From: an uncultured Eubacteriales bacterium
GTDB lineage: Bacteria; Bacillota; Clostridia; TANB77; CAG-508
Length of the DNA: 11,426 nucleotides
Assembly (NCBI GenBank): GCA_902488785.1
Contig: CABTXJ010000020.1
Coordinates: 1-11,426, forward strand
Direction of reading: 5' to 3'
In this document: positions 6,912 through 11,426 of the stretch, in pieces
Layout: each line of letters opens with the position of its first letter
How positions within the stretch are numbered: the first letter of the stretch is position 1
Position numbers and translations under genes: made by a program
The notes under the pieces: model-generated
The model's database searches: none
Told to the model about the DNA's origin: nothing
Seen by the model: only the letters and a program-made list of their open reading frames with translations

Positions 6912-9479
6912 ATGTATATATTTAATAAGTTAACAGTTATACCAAAATTACCAGATAATATTAAAGGGTTAAATGAAATAGTAAGTAATGTATGGTGGTC
7001 TTGGAACACAGAATACTTAAAACTATTTAAAATGATTGATGTAGATTTATGGAATGACGTTTTAAAAAACCCATATAAGTTTTTAAAATTAGTAGAGCAA
7101 GAAAAATTAGAAGCAGTTTCAAATAATCCAGATTTTATTAAAGAATATGAAAAGGTATATGAAAATTTTAAAGGATATATGAACAAGAAAGATACATATT
7201 ATGCAAAAAAACATCCTGATATGAAGGATAAGCAAATTGCATATTTTTCTGCTGAGTATGGTTTAGATGAAACAGTGCCATTATACTCAGGTGGACTTGG
7301 AATACTTTCAGGAGATACATTAAAATCTGCAAGTGATCTAGGACTTCCACTTGTAGCTATAGGGCTTATGTATAAAGAGGGATATTTTATGCAACATATT
7401 GATGCATATGGAAACCAAGTATCTAATTATGAAAAATTAGACACTAAAAACATGCCAATATTACCTGTAACTGATGAAGAAGGAAATGACATAAAAGTAG
7501 TTGTTAAAATGGAAGATAGAGATGTTACAGTTAAATTATGGCAAATTAATGTAGGTAGAGTAAAACTATACCTACTAGATAGTGATGTAGAAGAAAATAG
7601 TGAAGAAGATAGAAAATTAACACATAGATTATACGGTGGAGATAGGTATATGAGATGTGCCCAAGAGATGATTCTTGGAATGGGTGGAATAAAGGCATTA
7701 GAAAAATTAGGATATAATCCTAATGTATATCATATGAATGAAGGACACTCTGCATTTCTAATAATAGAACTTGCTAAGAAGTTAATGAAGGAAAGAGAAA
7801 TATCATTTGATGTTGCAATGGAAATTGTAACAGCAAAAACAGCCTTTACTACACATACTGCAGTACCTGCAGGAAATGATATATTTAATATTGACTTAAT
7901 TAAAAAAATGTTTCAAGGAGTACCAGAAGAGCTAGGATTAAGTATGGAAGAGTTCCTAAAACTAGGAATGTGTCCGAATGCTAAATTTGAAACAGGATTC
8001 AATATGGGAGTATTTGCACTTAAATACTCAGGTATAAAAAATGGAGTAAGTAAGTTACATGGGGCTGTATCTAGAGCATTATTTACTGATGTATGGCCAA
8101 ATACAGCAGATGATGAATCACCAATTACACATGTAACTAATGGTATACATACAACAACATGGCTAGCTCCAGGACTTAAAGAATTATATAACAAATATTT
8201 CCCTGCATTTTGGCAAGATGAAATATGGAAAGATGAGATATGGCAAAATGTGTATAATATACCTAATGAAGAGTTATGGGATATACATAGAGCATATAAG
8301 AAGAAGCTAATTAGAGAAATTAAGAAAAATGTACGTCAAAAGATGATGAGAAATGGTGAAAGCTATGAAGAAATTGCAAAAACATTAGGACAAATATCAG
8401 AAAATGACCTACTTATTGGATTTGCAAGAAGATTTGCTACATACAAAAGAGCAACAATAATATTTGATGACTTAGAAAGATTAACACAAATACTAAATGA
8501 TCCAAATAGACCAGTAAGGCTAATATTTGCAGGTAAAGCACACCCTGCAGATGTTGAAGGACAAAATCTTATTAGAAGAATACATGAAGTATCTAAAATG
8601 CCACAATTCAAAGGTAAGGTAATACTGCTTGAAAACTATAATATGGGAATATCTAGATATCTAATATCTGGTACAGATATATGGCTAAATAATCCAAGAA
8701 GACCTATGGAAGCTTCAGGTACAAGTGGTCAAAAGGCATCAGTAAACGGTGTAGTAAATTTTAGTGTACTAGATGGTTGGTGGGCTGAAGGATATACAAA
8801 AACAAATGGATACTCAATTGGTAAAGAAGGAAAATATGAATCAGACGAAGAACAAGATAGGATTGATTCAATAGATATTTATGAACAATTAGAAGGAAAT
8901 ATAATACCTACATATTTTGAAAAAGATAAAAATGGAACAAACAACAAGTGGATACTAGTTATGAAAAATAGTATTGCAACAACTGGTGGAAAATATTCTA
9001 CATCTAGAATGGTAATGGATTATTTAGAAGACATATATATGCCACTTATGGTAAAATCTGAAAAATACTTTAAAGACTTAGAAACAATATTTGAATATAT
9101 TTCATGGAAAAAAGATGCATATAATTTCTGGGATAAGATTGAAATAGAAGAAGTAACAAAAGAAGATGCAAGTGCTATTAATGCAGGAGGATGCATAAAA
9201 GTAGCAATTAATGTAAAATTTGGAAATATACAAAAAGAACATGCTAAAGTTGAAAGCTATGTTGTTAAATTAAATGGCGAAAGAATTGAACATATTGAAA
9301 ATGTTGAATTAAAAGAAGTAAAAGAAAACGAAAATGGTTCATATACATATGAAGGAAATATCTGTGTAAGAACTGGTGGAAATTATGCATACACATATAG
9401 GGTTGTACCAAAACATGAAATGGCATTTGATATAGCTAATATGGACCTTGCAAAATGGTATACTAAAAAAACTGAATAA
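6912..9479 (+). CDS. glgP: Alpha-glucan (glycogen/maltodextrin) phosphorylase, GT35
   Basis: This 855-aa enzyme converts a terminal alpha-1,4-linked glucose plus phosphate to glucose-1-phosphate in the cytoplasm. It belongs to the DUF3417-containing 'alpha-glucan family phosphorylase' branch (TIGR02094 type), not the classical animal/E. coli branch. The N-terminal DUF3417 region (about 5-105) has NEIVSNVWWSWN (21-32). Conserved phosphorylase segments follow: YFSAEYGLDE (111-120), YSGGLGILSGD (125-135), YHMNEGHSAF (273-282), THTAVPAGND (314-323), HVTNGIH (407-413), GFARRFATYKR (503-513), LNNPRRPMEASGTSGQK (592-608) and DGWWAEGY (621-628). K608 is the predicted pyridoxal-phosphate lysine. A beta-rich C-terminal domain (about 745-855) completes the protein. 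I chose the ATG at 6912, 10 nt after GAGGAG (6896-6901); an in-frame TTG at 6894 overlaps that site and is unlikely. It is probably cotranscribed with the WG-repeat membrane protein 101 bp downstream. Confidence 0.95.
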   Translation: MYIFNKLTVIPKLPDNIKGLNEIVSNVWWSWNTEYLKLFKMIDVDLWNDVLKNPYKFLKLVEQEKLEAVSNNPDFIKEYEKVYENFKGYMNKKDTYYAKKHPDMKDKQIAYFSAEYGLDETVPLYSGGLGILSGDTLKSASDLGLPLVAIGLMYKEGYFMQHIDAYGNQVSNYEKLDTKNMPILPVTDEEGNDIKVVVKMEDRDVTVKLWQINVGRVKLYLLDSDVEENSEEDRKLTHRLYGGDRYMRCAQEMILGMGGIKALEKLGYNPNVYHMNEGHSAFLIIELAKKLMKEREISFDVAMEIVTAKTAFTTHTAVPAGNDIFNIDLIKKMFQGVPEELGLSMEEFLKLGMCPNAKFETGFNMGVFALKYSGIKNGVSKLHGAVSRALFTDVWPNTADDESPITHVTNGIHTTTWLAPGLKELYNKYFPAFWQDEIWKDEIWQNVYNIPNEELWDIHRAYKKKLIREIKKNVRQKMMRNGESYEEIAKTLGQISENDLLIGFARRFATYKRATIIFDDLERLTQILNDPNRPVRLIFAGKAHPADVEGQNLIRRIHEVSKMPQFKGKVILLENYNMGISRYLISGTDIWLNNPRRPMEASGTSGQKASVNGVVNFSVLDGWWAEGYTKTNGYSIGKEGKYESDEEQDRIDSIDIYEQLEGNIIPTYFEKDKNGTNNKWILVMKNSIATTGGKYSTSRMVMDYLEDIYMPLMVKSEKYFKDLETIFEYISWKKDAYNFWDKIEIEEVTKEDASAINAGGCIKVAINVKFGNIQKEHAKVESYVVKLNGERIEHIENVELKEVKENENGSYTYEGNICVRTGGNYAYTYRVVPKHEMAFDIANMDLAKWYTKKTE

Positions 9480-9488
9480 AAAGTAATG

Positions 9489-9546
9489 ACTAAAACTAAA
9501 ACAAAATAAAACTAAAACTAAAACTAATATTAATACTAATACTAAA
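9489..9546. repeat. ACTAAA-type hexanucleotide tandem repeat
   Basis: About nine 6-bp units (actaaa, actaaa, acaaaa, then a 4-base taaa, actaaa, actaaa, actaat, attaat, actaat, actaaa) fill most of the 101-bp gap between glgP and the next gene. Copies vary mainly at two positions and one unit is 2 bp short. The RNA would be unstructured and adenine-rich. No coding role is evident. Confidence 0.8.
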
Positions 9547-9580
9547 TAAGGATAGGAATAATTAGGAGAAAATAAGAAAA

Positions 9581-11278
9581 ATGAGAGGTAAAAAAACAAA
9601 TATTACTATTGGTATAGTTAATATACTATTAGGAATAGCATTTATATTATACACATACATATTTAGTACAAAAGCACCAACTTTTACTAGATATAATAAT
9701 CAGATATTCGGAATGATTAAAACAGTTCTTTTAGGAATACTTTCAGGGATATCAATTTTAAATATAATATATGCAATAATTAATATTAAAGAAGGGCATA
9801 TTTTCATATATTACATAATGATGCTATTTAGCTTAATACTATTTATTGATATATCATATTACTACACAATACCTACAATACTTTCAGGAATACTTCTAAT
9901 ACTGCATATTAAAAAAAGTAATTTTATAGAAAAAGACAGTAACCTAGTTCTAACACTAAACAGACTTTTGTATTTAGTAATCATAGGGGCAATAGCCCTT
10001 ATGTTCCTATACAAACCATTATCTAATTATGCAATGGAACGAGAAAGTGTAAATCTTGTAAAATATGATGAAGAATTTTTTAAATATGTATCACCAATAG
10101 AAAATGAGGATATATATATTAATATTAAAAAAGATGGAAAGTTTGGATATATAAATAGTAAGGGTGAAGAAAAAATAGCATTTAAATACAATTATGCAAC
10201 ACCATACTATAAGATAAAGTCATTTGATAAAGAATTTGAAGTAGCGGCAGTTGCAGATGATAATGTAACACATGTAATTATGAAAAATGGAAGAGAAGTA
10301 ATGTCATATAATTCAGAGTATGAAAATGAAAATTACTTACCTAAACTAAAAGAATTTGAAAATGTATTAAAAGAAACAATGCACCAAAAAGATCCAAAAC
10401 CTGAAACTACAAAAGATCTTACATATTTTGAAAAAAGAAGTAGGATAACACCTGAAACAAAAGAAGAACAAGAGTTAAAAGAAGAAGTTGGATATACATA
10501 TATGTTTGATTTTTCAAAAAGATATAATATTTTAGTTACAGAATCTAGTATGGGTAATAAGACAATATACAAAATATGCCCAAAGGGTAAGGTAAAAGAA
10601 GCAAAAGAATTAGACATAGACAACCTATTATATGATGAAGATGGATTATATGTATTTAAAAATGGATATCTACCATACTATTCAGTGGCAAGAAATGTGC
10701 AAGGCTGGATTACAAAAACTGGTAAAAAACTAAATGTTGAAGGAAAAGTACAAATATTAGATATTGAAGAAGATAGACTACTTGTTAGAAACTTTAACAA
10801 AAACACTGTTAATTTCATAGACTTTGATGCAAAACAGATAGGAGAAACATACTCTGAAGTAATTAAAGATCAAGATAGGTATATAGTAAAAGATTTGCAA
10901 GGAAAATGGAATGTATTAGACAAGGGATTAAAGCCAATACTTCAAAATACATATGACCTATTTGATGCAACACTTTTAAACCAAGGACTATATATTTTTG
11001 CAAACCTAGGTGAAAGACTACAATTTAATGATTATGGTTATGTAAAAATAGACCATATAATAACAAATAGAGATTGGAAAACAATAGCTACAGATATTAA
11101 TTATATATACAATGTATATAATAGGTATAATGGAACAGATGAAAAGAGCTATGTGGAATTTGTAGATAGCCTTAAAAAGCCAAACATTTCTGTATTAAGT
11201 GATAAGTTCTATGAAAGCTATATACAAAAAAATAGTAAAGAAGAAGTAAAAAAAGAAAGAGCAGAAAAAAATAAATAA
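9581..11278 (+). CDS. Multipass membrane protein with WG-repeat-like segments
   Basis: This 565-aa protein has five predicted membrane helices in its first 150 residues (about 8-28, 44-66, 73-91, 93-110, 127-146). A large hydrophilic domain (about 155-565) follows. That domain holds segments like WG repeats: KDGKFGYINSKGEEKIAFKYN (184-204) is the clearest, with weaker copies around QGWITKTGKKLN (374-385) and QGKWNVLDKGLKPILQNTYD (440-459). WG repeats are short beta-rich modules thought to mediate binding; no catalytic motif is seen. A charged segment (about 255-302) interrupts the repeat region and the C-terminus is Lys/Glu-rich. AGGAGAA (9564-9570) lies 10 nt before the ATG. No terminator separates it from glgP, so cotranscription is likely. 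The function is unknown; the sidedness of the large domain is not settled by the sequence. Confidence 0.82.
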   Translation: MRGKKTNITIGIVNILLGIAFILYTYIFSTKAPTFTRYNNQIFGMIKTVLLGILSGISILNIIYAIINIKEGHIFIYYIMMLFSLILFIDISYYYTIPTILSGILLILHIKKSNFIEKDSNLVLTLNRLLYLVIIGAIALMFLYKPLSNYAMERESVNLVKYDEEFFKYVSPIENEDIYINIKKDGKFGYINSKGEEKIAFKYNYATPYYKIKSFDKEFEVAAVADDNVTHVIMKNGREVMSYNSEYENENYLPKLKEFENVLKETMHQKDPKPETTKDLTYFEKRSRITPETKEEQELKEEVGYTYMFDFSKRYNILVTESSMGNKTIYKICPKGKVKEAKELDIDNLLYDEDGLYVFKNGYLPYYSVARNVQGWITKTGKKLNVEGKVQILDIEEDRLLVRNFNKNTVNFIDFDAKQIGETYSEVIKDQDRYIVKDLQGKWNVLDKGLKPILQNTYDLFDATLLNQGLYIFANLGERLQFNDYGYVKIDHIITNRDWKTIATDINYIYNVYNRYNGTDEKSYVEFVDSLKKPNISVLSDKFYESYIQKNSKEEVKKERAEKNK

Positions 11279-11340
11279 AAAACAAAAGAATAAACAATGA
11301 TTAGATAATAAAGTAATAGAATAATAACAATAATAGCTTA

Positions 11341-11370
11341 AAAATGCATCATAGAAATATGGTGTATTTT
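11341..11370 (+). terminator. Rho-independent terminator with GAAA loop
   Basis: AAAATGCATCATA (11341-11353) pairs with TATGGTGTATTTT (11358-11370) over 13 positions with two G-U pairs, closed by a GAAA tetraloop. T-rich sequence follows. It lies about 60 bp after the membrane-protein stop. The intervening 62 bp holds nothing recognisable. Confidence 0.82.
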
Positions 11371-11416
11371 ATTATGTTAAAAATGTAATGAAAATAGCTA
11401 TACATCTTGATTTTGC

Positions 11417-11426
11417 GGGGGGGGGG
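11417..11426. repeat. Terminal poly-G run (probable assembly artefact)
   Basis: Ten consecutive G's close the sequence in a region otherwise almost free of GC. Nothing upstream in the window has a G run of this size. Its position at the very end suggests a sequencing or contig-end artefact rather than biology. Confidence 0.75.

Noticed and set aside
9486..9509. Seven-codon ORF (MTKTKTK) after glgP
   Set aside because: It arises from the ACTAAA repeat, has no ribosome-binding site and is too short to support.

Overview
The window is strongly AT-rich, with mostly AAA, GAA, ATA, AGA and TTA codons, good Shine-Dalgarno sites (AAGGAG, GAGGAG, AGGAGA) and rho-independent terminators. All supported genes lie on the + strand. 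This points to a low-GC Firmicute, most likely an uncultured or gut-type Clostridia member. Tryptophan is always TGG and no real gene contains an in-frame TGA, so the standard bacterial code fits. The sequence ends in a run of ten G that looks like a contig-end artefact.

Layout. (1) Positions 2-352 hold the 3' end of a coiled-coil surface protein with a C-terminal membrane anchor that resembles a non-canonical sortase signal (IPHAG). A long near-perfect hairpin follows (422-459), then an unusual in-register 10-bp tandem repeat (471-530) and a promoter-like AT-rich stretch. (2) Positions 702-6070 form a tight three-gene operon: a beta-CASP metallo-beta-lactamase nuclease-like protein with an extended charged tail, a cytoplasmic GH15 glucoamylase-like enzyme, and RadA/Sms. 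A good terminator closes it (6076-6109). (3) A near-consensus sigma-A promoter (6134-6162) opens a leader of about 180 nt containing two orphan Shine-Dalgarno sequences. It ends in a 106-aa protein I do not recognise, followed by its own terminator (6679-6705). (4) Positions 6912-11278 hold an alpha-glucan phosphorylase (glgP) and a five-helix membrane protein with WG-repeat-like segments, separated by an ACTAAA-type hexanucleotide repeat. A GAAA-loop terminator ends this unit (11341-11370).

How the genes may fit together. The GH15 enzyme and GlgP both lack signal peptides and both attack alpha-1,4-glucans from non-reducing ends, giving glucose and glucose-1-phosphate respectively. The window therefore carries a cytosolic glycogen or maltodextrin degradation capacity, with no synthase or branching enzyme in view. 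RadA and the MBL/beta-CASP protein are nucleic-acid housekeeping functions that share a transcript with the GH15 gene. I see no mobile element, CRISPR array, rRNA, tRNA or recognisable defence system. The least explained parts are the small 106-aa gene with its leader, the WG-repeat membrane protein and the two short-period intergenic repeats.
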